Shown in pieces: positions 18,973 to 27,445 of a stretch of DNA of 64,000 bases. Made by a program: the position numbers and the translations under genes. The stretch comes from an uncultured Craurococcus sp. (lineage in GTDB: Bacteria; Pseudomonadota; Alphaproteobacteria; Acetobacterales; Acetobacteraceae): assembly GCA_902805545.1 (NCBI GenBank), contig CADCTD010000165.1, forward strand, positions 1 through 64,000, read 5' to 3'. The notes below the pieces were generated by a model that was not told the origin of the DNA, made no database searches, and was given only the letters and a program-made list of their open reading frames with translations. Every line of letters begins with the position of its first letter. Positions within the stretch are counted from its first letter, which is position 1.

Positions 18973-20031
18973 ATGCGTGACATTCCCGCCCTCCAGGCTG
19001 AAGACCCGGCTATCCGCCTCGCCGGCCTCAGCAAGCGCTTTGCGGCCGGCGGAGCGGTGGCGCTGGCCGATGTCTCGCTCGAGGTACGGAGCGGCGAGAT
19101 CTTCGGCATCGTCGGCCGCTCCGGCGCCGGCAAGTCGACCCTCGTGCGTACCGTCAACCTGCTGGAGCGGCCGGATGCGGGCGCCGTCACCGTGCTCGGC
19201 CAGGCGCTGCTCGGCCTCGACGCGGCGGCGCTGCGCGCGGCCAGGCGCGGCATCGGCATGGTCTTCCAGCACTTCAACCTGCATCACCGGCGGACGGTGG
19301 CCGAGAACATCGCCTTCCCGCTGGAGGTCGCCGGCATCCCCCGTGCCGAGCGCGCCGCCCGCATAGCCGAGCTGCTGCCCCTGGTCGGGCTGGAGGCGAA
19401 GCGCGATGCCTATCCGGCGCAGCTCTCGGGCGGGCAGAAGCAGCGCGTCGGCATCGCCCGGGCGCTCGCCAGCCGCCCGCGCATCCTGCTCTGCGACGAG
19501 GCGACCAGCGCGCTCGACCCGGAGACGACGGCCGAGATCCTCGCCCTCATCCGCGACCTGCGCGACCGCCTCCAGCTCACCGTGCTGCTCATCACCCATG
19601 AGATGGCGGTGGTGAAGTCGATCTGCGACCGCGTCGCGGTGATGGAGGCCGGGCGCGTCATCGAGCAGGGGCCGGTGCTGGAGGTCTTCACCCGGCCGCA
19701 GCAGCCGACCACGCGCCGCTTCGTCGCCGAGGTGATCGGCCATGGCGTCCCCGCCGGGACGCTGGCCCGCCTGCCGAGCGCCCGGCCGGGCGAGGAGCGG
19801 CGGCTGGTGCAGGTGCTCTTCCTCGGCCCGCACAGCACCCGCGCCGTCATCAGCGAGGCGAGCCGGGAATTCGGCATCGACCTCGACATCGCGGCCGGCC
19901 GCATCGACAGCATCGCCGGCGAGCCCTTCGGCGTCATGGCGCTCGCCGCCTATGGCAAGGCCGAGGCGCTGGAGGCAGCCTTCGCCTGGATGCGCGGGCT
20001 CGGCCTCGTCATCGAGGAGATCGAGGCATGA
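18973..20031 (+). CDS. metN: methionine ABC transporter ATP-binding protein MetN
   Basis: A 352-residue ATPase of the MetNIQ D-/L-methionine importer. Walker A is GRSGAGKST (about 48-56), the Q-loop follows at MVFQHFNL, the signature is LSGGQKQR, Walker B is ILLCDEATSALDPET and the H-loop is ITHEM. A C-terminal NIL/ACT-like domain (about 265-350) allows inhibition by internal methionine in known MetN proteins. ATG 18973 (MRDIPAL) is preferred; the frame can start at 18910 but those codons look like leader. It overlaps metI by four bases (ATGA). Confidence 0.92.
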   Translation: MRDIPALQAEDPAIRLAGLSKRFAAGGAVALADVSLEVRSGEIFGIVGRSGAGKSTLVRTVNLLERPDAGAVTVLGQALLGLDAAALRAARRGIGMVFQHFNLHHRRTVAENIAFPLEVAGIPRAERAARIAELLPLVGLEAKRDAYPAQLSGGQKQRVGIARALASRPRILLCDEATSALDPETTAEILALIRDLRDRLQLTVLLITHEMAVVKSICDRVAVMEAGRVIEQGPVLEVFTRPQQPTTRRFVAEVIGHGVPAGTLARLPSARPGEERRLVQVLFLGPHSTRAVISEASREFGIDLDIAAGRIDSIAGEPFGVMALAAYGKAEALEAAFAWMRGLGLVIEEIEA

Positions 20032-20690
20032 GCTGGCTCACCCCCATGATGCAGGACCTGCTGATCGAGGCGCTGGGCCAGACCCTGGTCATGGTCGGCG
20101 TCAGCACGGTGCTCGCCGTCGCGCTCGGCCTGCCGCTCGCCCTGCTCCTGCATGTGACGGGGCCGGGCGGGCTCTCGCCGCGGCCCTGGCTGAACCGGCC
20201 GCTCGGCCTCGCCGTGAACGCGTTGCGCTCGACGCCCTTCATCATCCTGATGGTCGCCATCGTGCCCTTCACGCGCCTCGTCGCCGGGACCTCGATCGGC
20301 ACCGGGGCGGCGATCGTGCCGCTGGCGCTGGCCGCCACGGCCTTCCTCGCCCGGCTCTTCGAGAATGCGCTGCGCGAGGTCGATCCCGGCGTCGTCGAGG
20401 CGGCGCAGGCCATGGGCGCGTCGCGTGGCCAGATCGTCTGGAAGGTGCTGGTGCCGGAGGCGCTGCCTGGCCTCATCGCCGCCGTCACCGTGGCGCTGGT
20501 CTCGCTGGTCGGCTTCTCCGCCATGGCGGGCGCGATCGGCGGCGGCGGGCTCGGCGACCTCGGCATCCGCTTCGGCTACCAGCGCTTCATGCCGGAGGTG
20601 ATGGCGAGCGTCGTCCTCATCCTCATCCTGCTGGTGCAGGGCCTGCAATCCATCGGGGACTGGCTGGTCCGCCGCCTCTCCCACCGCTGA
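20028..20690 (+). CDS. metI: methionine ABC transporter permease MetI
   Basis: A 220-residue inner-membrane permease with five or so transmembrane helices. The EAA coupling loop is visible as EVDPGVVEAAQAMGASRGQIVWKVLVPEALPGL (about 121-153), and the end FGYQRFMPEVMASVVLILILLVQGLQSIGD fits MetI. It starts within the metN stop (ATGA) and is followed 13 bases later by the receptor gene, so the three make one operon. MetI forms a dimer with two MetN ATPases. Confidence 0.93.
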   Translation: MSWLTPMMQDLLIEALGQTLVMVGVSTVLAVALGLPLALLLHVTGPGGLSPRPWLNRPLGLAVNALRSTPFIILMVAIVPFTRLVAGTSIGTGAAIVPLALAATAFLARLFENALREVDPGVVEAAQAMGASRGQIVWKVLVPEALPGLIAAVTVALVSLVGFSAMAGAIGGGGLGDLGIRFGYQRFMPEVMASVVLILILLVQGLQSIGDWLVRRLSHR

Positions 20691-20703
20691 CGGAGTAACC
20701 CGC

Positions 20704-21513
20704 ATGATCCGCCGCCGCCCGCTGCTGCTCGCTGCCCTTGCCGCCCCTGCGCTCGCCCCATCCCTTGCCTGGGCCCAGGAGATCGGCAGCACCGCCCGCC
20801 CCCTCCGCATCGGCGTGACGGCCGGGCCGCATGCCCAGGTGCTGGAGAAGGTGCGCGAGGTCGCCGCGCGCGACGGGCTCGCCCTTCGGATCACCGAGTT
20901 CCAGGACTACATCCAGCCGAATGCGGCGCTGGCGGCGGGCGACCTCGACGCCAACAGCTACCAGCACCAGCCCTTCCTCGACCAGCAGGTGAAGGATCGC
21001 AACCTGGCGCTGGTCGGCGTCGGCAAGACGCTGATCTTCCCGCTCGGCGTCTACTCGCGCCGGATCAAGGCGCTCTCGGAGCTGCCGCAGGGCGGGCGCG
21101 TCGCCATCCCGAACGACCCGACCAATGGCGGCCGCGCCCTGGTGCTGCTGGCCTCCAAGGGCGCCTTCGGCCTGCGCCCGGGCAGCGACTTCCGCGCGAC
21201 GGTCGCCGACATCACCGAGAATCCCCGCCGCCTGCGCATCCTCGAGCTCGAGGCGGCGCAGCTGCCGCGCGTGCTGCCGGAGGTGGATGCGGCGGCGATC
21301 AACACCAACTTCGCCGTCCCCGCCGGGCTGAACCCGGTGAAGGATGCGATCGCCCTCGAGAGCGCCGAGAGCCCCTATGCCAACCTCATCGTCGTGCGGC
21401 GGCAGGACCAGGCGGCGCCCTGGGTGCGGCGCCTGGTCGCGGCCTACCAGACGCAGGAGGTGAAGGAGTTCGTCGCAGCCACCTTCCAGGGCTCGGTGGT
21501 TCCGGCCTTCTGA
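20704..21513 (+). CDS. metQ: methionine-binding protein MetQ
   Basis: A 269-residue NlpA/MetQ-family receptor that delivers methionine to MetNI. Family marks are LRIGVTAGPHAQVLEKVREVAA, ITEFQDYIQPNAALAAGDLDANSYQHQPFLD, PNDPTNGGRALVLL and AAINTNFAVPAGLNP. The N-terminus is an ordinary signal peptide ending SLAWAQE with no lipobox cysteine, so the mature protein should be soluble in the periplasm, unlike the lipoprotein MetQ of E. coli. The gene is third in the metNIQ operon; GAGTAACCC precedes the ATG. Confidence 0.92.
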   Translation: MIRRRPLLLAALAAPALAPSLAWAQEIGSTARPLRIGVTAGPHAQVLEKVREVAARDGLALRITEFQDYIQPNAALAAGDLDANSYQHQPFLDQQVKDRNLALVGVGKTLIFPLGVYSRRIKALSELPQGGRVAIPNDPTNGGRALVLLASKGAFGLRPGSDFRATVADITENPRRLRILELEAAQLPRVLPEVDAAAINTNFAVPAGLNPVKDAIALESAESPYANLIVVRRQDQAAPWVRRLVAAYQTQEVKEFVAATFQGSVVPAF

Positions 21514-21517
21514 GGGC

Positions 21518-21603
21518 TGGTAGGGGCGGCGGGATTCGAACCCGCACGGGCTCGCGCCCGAGGGATTTTAAGTCCCTTCCGGCTACCGTTTCGGCACGCC
21601 CCC
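21518..21603 (-). tRNA. tRNA-Leu (anticodon UAA)
   Basis: The minus strand folds as an 86-base class II tRNA. The acceptor arm GGGGGCG pairs with CGCCCCT (one G-U), the anticodon loop is CTTAAAA (anticodon UAA), a long variable arm (CGGGCGC/GCCCG region) follows, the T-loop is GGTTCGAATCC and CCA is encoded. It reads UUA and UUG leucine codons, which are rare in this GC-rich genome. Confidence 0.95.
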
Positions 21604-21641
21604 GCCTGCCGTGAGAATATCACGCGGCAAGCGGCTCGGCA

Positions 21642-22526
21642 TCACCGCATGCAGCGGAGAAAGACGGTGGAAGGATGGGCGACCTCCCCCACCTCGGCCG
21701 CGCTGCGCAGCGCGGAGCCGGTGGTCGGCGCCAACCGCGGCTGGATGCCGTTGCGGCGGAGGAACTCCACCGCCTCGTTGCCCTTCACCGCGAAATTGAC
21801 GTTCTGCGGAATGTCGCCCGTGCTCTGGGCGATGCGCTGGGCATTCAGCTTGGAGACGACGACGCCCATGACATGGCCGCCGAGATCGAACAGCGGCCCG
21901 CCGGAATTGCCCGGCTGCACCGGGGCGCTGATCTGGAACTGGCTCTGGTTGTCGCGCAGCCCGGCCAGCGCCGAGACCTCGCCCGTCGTCAGCGTCGGGC
22001 CGGAGGAGAGCAGCCCCGCCAGCGGGAAGCCATAGGTCACGACCCCCTCGCCGCGCCGGATCTCCGGCCCGCTGCGGAAGCTGAGCACCGGGCCGGGGTC
22101 GCCGCCCTGCACGGTCAGCAGGGCGAGGTCCCGCTGCTCGTCCGTCGCGCCGACCCGGGCGGTGAGCTCTGCCCCGCTCGAGGTGCGGACGCGCATCTCG
22201 CCACATTCCCGCGCCACGTGATGGTTGGTGAGGATGCGCGACGGCGCGACGACGAAGCCGGTGCCGGAGGAGACGGCCCGCCGCCCGCCGGGCGCCGCGC
22301 CGAAGGGGTTGCTGCCGGGCGGCAAGGGCGGCGGCTTGCCGCCCGGCACCGCGGCAACCGCCGGACCCTGCGGCACGGCCGGCGCCGCGCCGAGCGGCGG
22401 CTTGCCACCCGGGGCCGGTGCCGGTGCCGGCTCCACCCCGAGGGGCGGCGGCTTGCCCTGGGACCAGGCCGGACCGGGCCCGGCCGCGATCAGGCAGATT
22501 GCAACGGGCAGCACGAGCTTGCGCAT
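21642..22526 (-). CDS. secreted trypsin-like serine protease (S1C)
   Basis: A 294-residue exported protease. A signal peptide (MRKLVLPVAICLIAAGPGPAWS) is followed by a Pro/Gly linker with three GGKPP(P)L-type repeats (about 25-85) and then an HtrA-like chymotrypsin fold. The catalytic triad is intact: His in LTNHHV, Asp in QRDLALL and Ser in GNSGGPL. There is no PDZ domain. The start ATG 22526 is chosen because it gives the signal peptide. It probably works in envelope quality control or processing; the substrate is unknown. Confidence 0.85.
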   Translation of the reverse strand: MRKLVLPVAICLIAAGPGPAWSQGKPPPLGVEPAPAPAPGGKPPLGAAPAVPQGPAVAAVPGGKPPPLPPGSNPFGAAPGGRRAVSSGTGFVVAPSRILTNHHVARECGEMRVRTSSGAELTARVGATDEQRDLALLTVQGGDPGPVLSFRSGPEIRRGEGVVTYGFPLAGLLSSGPTLTTGEVSALAGLRDNQSQFQISAPVQPGNSGGPLFDLGGHVMGVVVSKLNAQRIAQSTGDIPQNVNFAVKGNEAVEFLRRNGIQPRLAPTTGSALRSAAEVGEVAHPSTVFLRCMR

Positions 22527-22584
22527 CGCGCGAGCCTGCCGCTGGCCAATGGTTAGGGTCAACATCACAACAGCTACGCCTCGG

Positions 22585-23355
22585 TCACGCTCCGAGCAGC
22601 CCCTCCCGCCGCAGGGAGACCTGGCGCCCGTTGCCGATGATCAGATGGTCATGCAGGTGGATGTCGAAAACGGCAGCGGCCGCCTTTACCTCCGCCGTCA
22701 TCTGCAGGTCGGCCCGCGACGGCGTCGGATCGCCCGAGGGGTGGTTGTGGACGAGGATGAGCGCCGTCGCCTGCAGCTCCAGCGCGCGCTTCACCACCTC
22801 CCGCGGATAGACCGGCGTATGGTTCACCGTGCCGCGGCCGAGCACCTCATCGGCGATCAGCCGGTTGCGCGCATCGAGGAAGAGCGCATGCACCTCCTCC
22901 ACCCGCGCCCGGGCGAGGCTGGCGGCGAGGTAGTCGAGCAGCCGCTCCCAGGAATTGAGCAGCGGCTGGTCCAGCAACTCCGCCCGCGCGAGGCGCAGCG
23001 CGGCCGCCTGCACCGTCTTCAGCGCGGCGGCGCCGGCCTCCTTGACCCCCTCCACCTGGCAGAGCTCGGCGGCCGGCGCGGCGATGGCATTGGCGAAGCT
23101 GCCGAAACGGGCGATCAGCGCACGCGCGACCGGCTTGGTGTCCTGCCGCGGCAGGGCGAGGAAGAGCACCATCTCGAGCAGCTCGTAATCGGCGAGCGCC
23201 TCGGGCCCGGCGGTGAGCAGGCGCTGGCGCATGCGGGCGCGATGGCCGAGATGGCCCGGCGCCGGCTCCGGCATTTCGAGCGGCAGGGCGATCAGCCCCA
23301 TATCGGCGAAGCCCTTCGCTTTTCCGCCCTTCGGCATCCCCAGCCCCATCTGCAC
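22585..23355 (-). CDS. radC: RadC family protein (JAMM domain)
   Basis: A 256-residue RadC/YeeS-family protein. The N-terminal helix-hairpin-helix part (RQRLLTAGPEALADYELLEMVLF; FGSFANAIAAPAAELCQVEGVKEAGAAAL) is followed by a JAMM metal site, EVHALFLDARNRL then HNHPSGDPTPSRAD. The family is named for DNA repair, but the RadC repair phenotype in E. coli was later attributed to another gene, so the true role is uncertain. ATG 23355 or the ATG six codons on may be the start. It lies just downstream of map on the same strand. Confidence 0.93.
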   Translation of the reverse strand: MQMGLGMPKGGKAKGFADMGLIALPLEMPEPAPGHLGHRARMRQRLLTAGPEALADYELLEMVLFLALPRQDTKPVARALIARFGSFANAIAAPAAELCQVEGVKEAGAAALKTVQAAALRLARAELLDQPLLNSWERLLDYLAASLARARVEEVHALFLDARNRLIADEVLGRGTVNHTPVYPREVVKRALELQATALILVHNHPSGDPTPSRADLQMTAEVKAAAAVFDIHLHDHLIIGNGRQVSLRREGLLGA

Positions 23356-23395
23356 GGGGCCAGGTTACACGATGCGGAGCAAGAACGAAAAGCCG

Positions 23396-24202
23396 CTAGA
23401 CGTCGTAGGGCGGCTTGTGCAGCCCGGCCGGGGAATAGGTGAAGACCTCCACCCCCGTCTCGGTGACGCCAACCATGTGCTCGAACTGGGCCGAGAGGCT
23501 GCGGTCCCGCGTCACCGCCGTCCAGCCATCGTCGAGGATCTTCACCTCCGGCCGGCCGGCATTCACCATCGGCTCGATGGTGAAGAACATGCCGGGCCTG
23601 AGCTTCGGCCCCTCGCCGGGGCGGCCGAAATGCAGCACGTTCGGCGGCTCGTGGAAGCGCCGGCCGATGCCGTGGCCGCAGAAGTCCCGCACCACGGCGA
23701 AGCGGTTGCGCTCGACGAAGCTCTGGATGGCATGGCCGATATCGCCGAGGGTCGCCCCCGGCTTCACCGCCTCGACGCCGCGCATCAGCGATTCATAGGT
23801 GACGTCGAGCAGCAGCCGCGCCTTGGTCGAGGCGGTGCCGGCGACATACATCCGGCTGGTATCGCCATGCCAGCCATCGAGGATGACGGTGACGTCGATA
23901 TTGACCACATCGCCATCCATCAGCACCCGCTCGCCGGGGATGCCGTGGCAGACCACATGGTTGACCGAGGTGCAGATCGATTTCGGATAGCCGCGGTAGC
24001 CGAGCGGGGCCGGCACCGCGCCCTTCGACAGGATGTGCTCGTGGCAGATTCGGTCCAGCTCGGCGGTGGAGACGCCGGGGCGGACATGCGGGGTGATGAG
24101 GTCGAGCGTTTCCGCGGCCAGCTGCCCGGCCCGCCGCATGCCGGCGAAATCATCAGCGGAATGAAGGGTGATGCGGCGCGCGTCGCCGGCCTGCTGGTCC
24201 AT
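23396..24202 (-). CDS. map: type I methionine aminopeptidase
   Basis: A 268-residue MetAP that removes initiator methionine from nascent proteins in the cytosol. The five metal ligands are in place: Asp in MDGDVVNIDVT, Asp in GWHGDTSRM, His in FCGHGIGRRFHE, Glu in FTIEPM and Glu in GVTETGVEVFTY. The substrate His lies in NHVVCHG. ATG 24202 (MDQQAG) is chosen, with an in-frame ATG 24223 as alternative; the frame further upstream overlaps the next gene and is not conserved. An essential housekeeping gene, next to radC. Confidence 0.95.
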   Translation of the reverse strand: MDQQAGDARRITLHSADDFAGMRRAGQLAAETLDLITPHVRPGVSTAELDRICHEHILSKGAVPAPLGYRGYPKSICTSVNHVVCHGIPGERVLMDGDVVNIDVTVILDGWHGDTSRMYVAGTASTKARLLLDVTYESLMRGVEAVKPGATLGDIGHAIQSFVERNRFAVVRDFCGHGIGRRFHEPPNVLHFGRPGEGPKLRPGMFFTIEPMVNAGRPEVKILDDGWTAVTRDRSLSAQFEHMVGVTETGVEVFTYSPAGLHKPPYDV

Positions 24203-24305
24203 GGTTTTCGACTGTCTCTGCATTCGGCGGTTGCACCCAAGATGCTCGCGGGGCGCTCCCGGTGCAATACTTGCAGACTGCGGGATCGGTCCCGGACGCG
24301 CGAGG

Positions 24306-25199
24306 TCAGTGGCCGGCGCGTTCGCCGGCGCTCCGCTCCTCGACGCCGAGGGCGTCCGCCAGCCGGGCATCGGCGCTGCCGGGACGGGCCGGCTTGCTCT
24401 GGCTCTCATGCGGCGCCCAGCCGGTCATCATCAGCAGGCGGAAGGTGACGGGGATGCCTTCCGGCTCCTGCGGCAGGGCGGCCAGCGCCATCGGCAGCAG
24501 CGCCCGGGGCGGGATGCGCCCGTCGCGGGCGAGGACGGCATTCGCCTCCCCCGCCGCCCGCAGGTCCTGCAGCAGGCCGAGCGGCGTGCGGTAGCGCAGC
24601 GGCAGGCTCTCCCCATCCGCCACCGGCAGGGCGAAGCCGGCCCGCTGCAGCAGCCCCGCCAGGTCGCGCAGCTCGGGGAAGGGCGAGACCCGCGGCGAGA
24701 GGCCGCCGCGCAACGTCGTCTCCGCCCCGGCCAGCGCCTCGCGGAGTTCCTGCAGGGTGCCGAGGCCCGGCAGCGAGGCGAGGAAGAGTCCGTCCGGCCG
24801 CAGCGCCCGGCGGATCTGCACCAGCGCCCCAGGCAGGTCGTTCACCCAGTGCAGCGAGAGGTTGGCGACGACGAGGTCGAAGCTCTCCGGCGCGAAGGGC
24901 AGCGCCTCCTCGTCCCCCGCCACGGCGAGGCCGCCGGCGCCTGCCGCCATCCGCGCCGAGAGGTCCATCGAGACGACGAAGGGGATGCCCCGCGCCCGGA
25001 GCCGCGGCGCCACCATCCCGCGCCCGCCGAGCTCGAGCGCCCGGGTGAAGCGGCGGGTGATGTCGTCCAGCCGGTCGAGCAGCCGGTCAGCCGCCTCCTC
25101 CAGCACCGGCGCGACCTGGCCGACGGTGGCGGCGGCGCGGTCGCGGCGGAGGCGCACCAGGCGGCGGTCGAAGACGCGCATCGGGTCGGGGCTGCTCAT
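24306..25199 (-). CDS. NDUFAF5-like class I methyltransferase
   Basis: A 297-residue SAM-dependent enzyme related to BioC and mitochondrial NDUFAF5, which modifies an arginine of complex I subunit NDUFS7. The start VFDRRLVRLRRDRAA is characteristic of the alphaproteobacterial group; ALELGGRGMVAPRL is the SAM loop, FDLVVANLSLHWVNDLPGAL follows, and LRPDGLFLASLPG is the post-I strand. ATG 25199 (MSSPDP) is preferred over longer starts that overlap the neighbouring lipoprotein gene. Whether it hydroxylates, methylates or acts on malonyl-ACP is not determined. Confidence 0.85.
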   Translation of the reverse strand: MSSPDPMRVFDRRLVRLRRDRAAATVGQVAPVLEEAADRLLDRLDDITRRFTRALELGGRGMVAPRLRARGIPFVVSMDLSARMAAGAGGLAVAGDEEALPFAPESFDLVVANLSLHWVNDLPGALVQIRRALRPDGLFLASLPGLGTLQELREALAGAETTLRGGLSPRVSPFPELRDLAGLLQRAGFALPVADGESLPLRYRTPLGLLQDLRAAGEANAVLARDGRIPPRALLPMALAALPQEPEGIPVTFRLLMMTGWAPHESQSKPARPGSADARLADALGVEERSAGERAGH

Positions 25200-25230
25200 G
25201 GCCGACAGGTGGGGCGGCGGGCGGCCGGTG

Positions 25231-25809
25231 TCAGGGGGTGCGGAGCGCGGCGAGGATGGCCGAGGCGAAGGCGCGGGCATCGGCCGGCGGCTGCCCCTGG
25301 CCGGGAACCGCGACGCGCAGCCGCAGGACGCCGCCGCCCACCCCGCCGGCGCAGACCAGGCCATGCACCCGCTCCCGCCCGTAGGAGCCGGTGGTCTCGG
25401 CGCAGCGCAGCAGGGCCGGTCCGCCGGCGGGCAGGGTGAAGCGCCCCTCCTCCTGCATCCGCCGGGGCGGGACGGGGCGCAGCGCGTCCTGCAGCAATTC
25501 GTTGAAGGCCGCCTCGGCATCGGCGCTGCCGGCGCCCTCGGGCAGGGTCACGCCCGGCAGGCGGTAGAGCTGGACGGTGGCGCCCGCCGCGACCAGCCCC
25601 GCCGTGCGGTAGCCGACCTCCCGCCCCGCCTCGCCGCGCGGCAGCGGGCTCGTGGCGCCGCGGAGGAAGCCGACGGCCTCTCCCGGCAGGCGGGAGGCCA
25701 GGTCGACGGGCGAAGCGGCGCGCGTGGCGGCGGCCGGCGTGGTCTCCGCCGGCATCTCGCAGCCCGCGAGCAGCAGTGCCGCGGCGAAGGCGGCCCGGCC
25801 CGGCCTCAC
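25231..25809 (-). CDS. predicted lipoprotein of unknown function
   Basis: A 192-residue protein with a lipobox LLAGC (C17), so probably anchored in an envelope membrane. The mature part is Ala/Pro-rich at first, then carries RRMQEEGRFTLPAGGPALLRCAET and repeated Gly-Gly segments. It starts at GTG 25809, overlapping the TerC-like stop by GTGA. I recognise no family. It could serve as a small envelope accessory protein; no specific function is supported. Confidence 0.72.
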   Translation of the reverse strand: MRPGRAAFAAALLLAGCEMPAETTPAAATRAASPVDLASRLPGEAVGFLRGATSPLPRGEAGREVGYRTAGLVAAGATVQLYRLPGVTLPEGAGSADAEAAFNELLQDALRPVPPRRMQEEGRFTLPAGGPALLRCAETTGSYGRERVHGLVCAGGVGGGVLRLRVAVPGQGQPPADARAFASAILAALRTP

Positions 25810-26384
25810 CCGCTCAGCCCTCGCGGCCGACGACCAGGCCTGGGCCGCATGATCAGTGCCACGCCGAGACAGGCGATCCGGCGGTAGCGCTCGAGCAGCG
25901 TCGCGGCGACGCCCACCAGCAGGATGGAGATGACGAGGCCGATGATCAGCATCGGCCTGTTGCCGGCCGCGGCGCCGGCCACGGCGAGGAGGTTGTCGCG
26001 GCTCATAGAGCCATCGGCGATGACGATCTGGCGCAGCGCCGCCCCCATGGTCCTGGTCTCGTGCGGCGCGTGCTCGCCCGCGGCATCGGCCTTGTCCTCA
26101 TCCCGCAGTTCCTCGAAGAAGCCGTACGCGATACACGGCAGGACCAGCCCGCCGGCCAGCAGGAGCCCGGGGACCGCCAGCAGCCTGACCGCGGCGAGGC
26201 TGAAGACGACGCGCAGCACCACCGCCTGCACCATGCCGAACATGATCGTCCTGCCGCGCCGCTCGGCCGGCGGGCCGGCTGCGGCAAGCGCGACAGGCGC
26301 CGCATTGTCGCCCGGGAGGAGGATGTTGACGCCGAGGATCTGCCCAAGCGGCGGCCAACTCCCGGCGACAGGCGACAGATCCAT
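25806..26384 (-). pseudogene. degenerate TerC-family membrane protein
   Basis: A 192-residue relative of the intact TerC gene directly upstream (26516-27301). The alignment is clear: LPGDNAAPVALAAAG against LAGDNAIVVGMAAAG, and SMSRDNLLAVAGAA against SMSLDNVLAVAGAA. The acidic residue before the first motif is lost (IDLVLAGDN has become VNILLPGDN), an Arg interrupts the second, and the last 70 residues, with about two membrane helices, are missing. The frame is open, so a reduced protein may still be made. It looks like a tandem duplicate that is decaying. TerC proteins are linked to metal export and tellurite resistance. Confidence 0.7.
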
Positions 26385-26515
26385 GCGGCGGGCTCCGGCC
26401 GGGCGGCAGTAGCGAAGGCGGCCGGAAGCCCGGCGCGGCGCACCCTAGGGGAGGGCCTCCGGCCTGTGAAGCGGGCGCCGGCGCCGGCACAGAGACTTAC
26501 ATTGCTATGCCTTCA

Positions 26516-27301
26516 TCAGTCACGACTGGCCGCCCGGCGCAGCAGCGTCACCGTCCCCGTCGCCAGCGCGGCGACCACCACCACCTGCAGCACCGTCGCC
26601 GCTGCCCAGATCCAGGCGGGGAAGACATGCGGCAGGGCGAGGTAGCCAAGCGGCAGCATCAGGTAGGCATAGGCGCCCGGCACCTGGCCGGCCACCTGGT
26701 TGGTGCCCTGCCAGATCATGTCGAGGGCCACGTAGAGGATGACGATCAGGCCCACCCAGGCGATCCAGCGGTGCCGGTTCAGCAGCTTGGCGATCAGCGT
26801 GGCGGCGACGCCCATCAGCACCACGGAGATGGCGAGGCCGACGACCAGCACCCAGGTATGCTCCTTGGCCGCCCCGGCCACGGCCAGGACGTTGTCGAGG
26901 CTCATCGACACATCGGCGACCAGGATCTGGAGGATGGCCTGGCCAAGGGTCTTGGTCGGCGGCGCCGTGGCCTCCGCATCGGCCACCGCCGCAGTCCCAT
27001 CCCCATCCCCTTCAGGGACCTCGTGGTGATGGCTGCGGAGCTCGCGGAACATCTTCCAGCAGACCCAGAGCAGCAGGACACCGCCCGCCAGGGTGATGCC
27101 GACGATGGCAAGAAGCTGGGCGGTGATGGCGGCGAAGCCGATCCGCATCACCGTGGCTGCCGCGATGCCCCACAGAATCGCCTTCTGCCGCTGCTCCTTC
27201 GGCAACCCGGCCGCGGCCATGCCGACGACGATGGCATTGTCCCCGGCCAGGACGAGATCGATGAAGAGGACCTGGGCTAGCGGGACGAGCCATTCGGGCA
27301 T
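26516..27301 (-). CDS. TerC/YjbE family integral membrane protein
   Basis: A 261-residue inner-membrane protein with about seven transmembrane helices. The two acidic TerC motifs are intact, FIDLVLAGDNAIVVGMAAAG (about 14-33) and ILVADVSMSLDNVLAVAGAA (about 130-150), separated by a His/Asp/Glu-rich cytoplasmic loop (RSHHHEVPEGDGDG). Such proteins are implicated in tellurite resistance and, more recently, in manganese export. The loop could bind metal, which is inference. A degenerate paralogue lies immediately downstream. Confidence 0.9.
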   Translation of the reverse strand: MPEWLVPLAQVLFIDLVLAGDNAIVVGMAAAGLPKEQRQKAILWGIAAATVMRIGFAAITAQLLAIVGITLAGGVLLLWVCWKMFRELRSHHHEVPEGDGDGTAAVADAEATAPPTKTLGQAILQILVADVSMSLDNVLAVAGAAKEHTWVLVVGLAISVVLMGVAATLIAKLLNRHRWIAWVGLIVILYVALDMIWQGTNQVAGQVPGAYAYLMLPLGYLALPHVFPAWIWAAATVLQVVVVAALATGTVTLLRRAASRD

Positions 27302-27445
27302 GGGCGGGGGTTCCTTGGCGGGACGGCCGCACATAAATAGGCAGCAATCTTTATGCAACCCCAATCCCAACAAGCCGCCGGCCTTGCCATTCGCGCCCAT
27401 GGGGTTCAAACCCCCGGCCGAACGCCCCTGACGCCCGAGGCCCGG

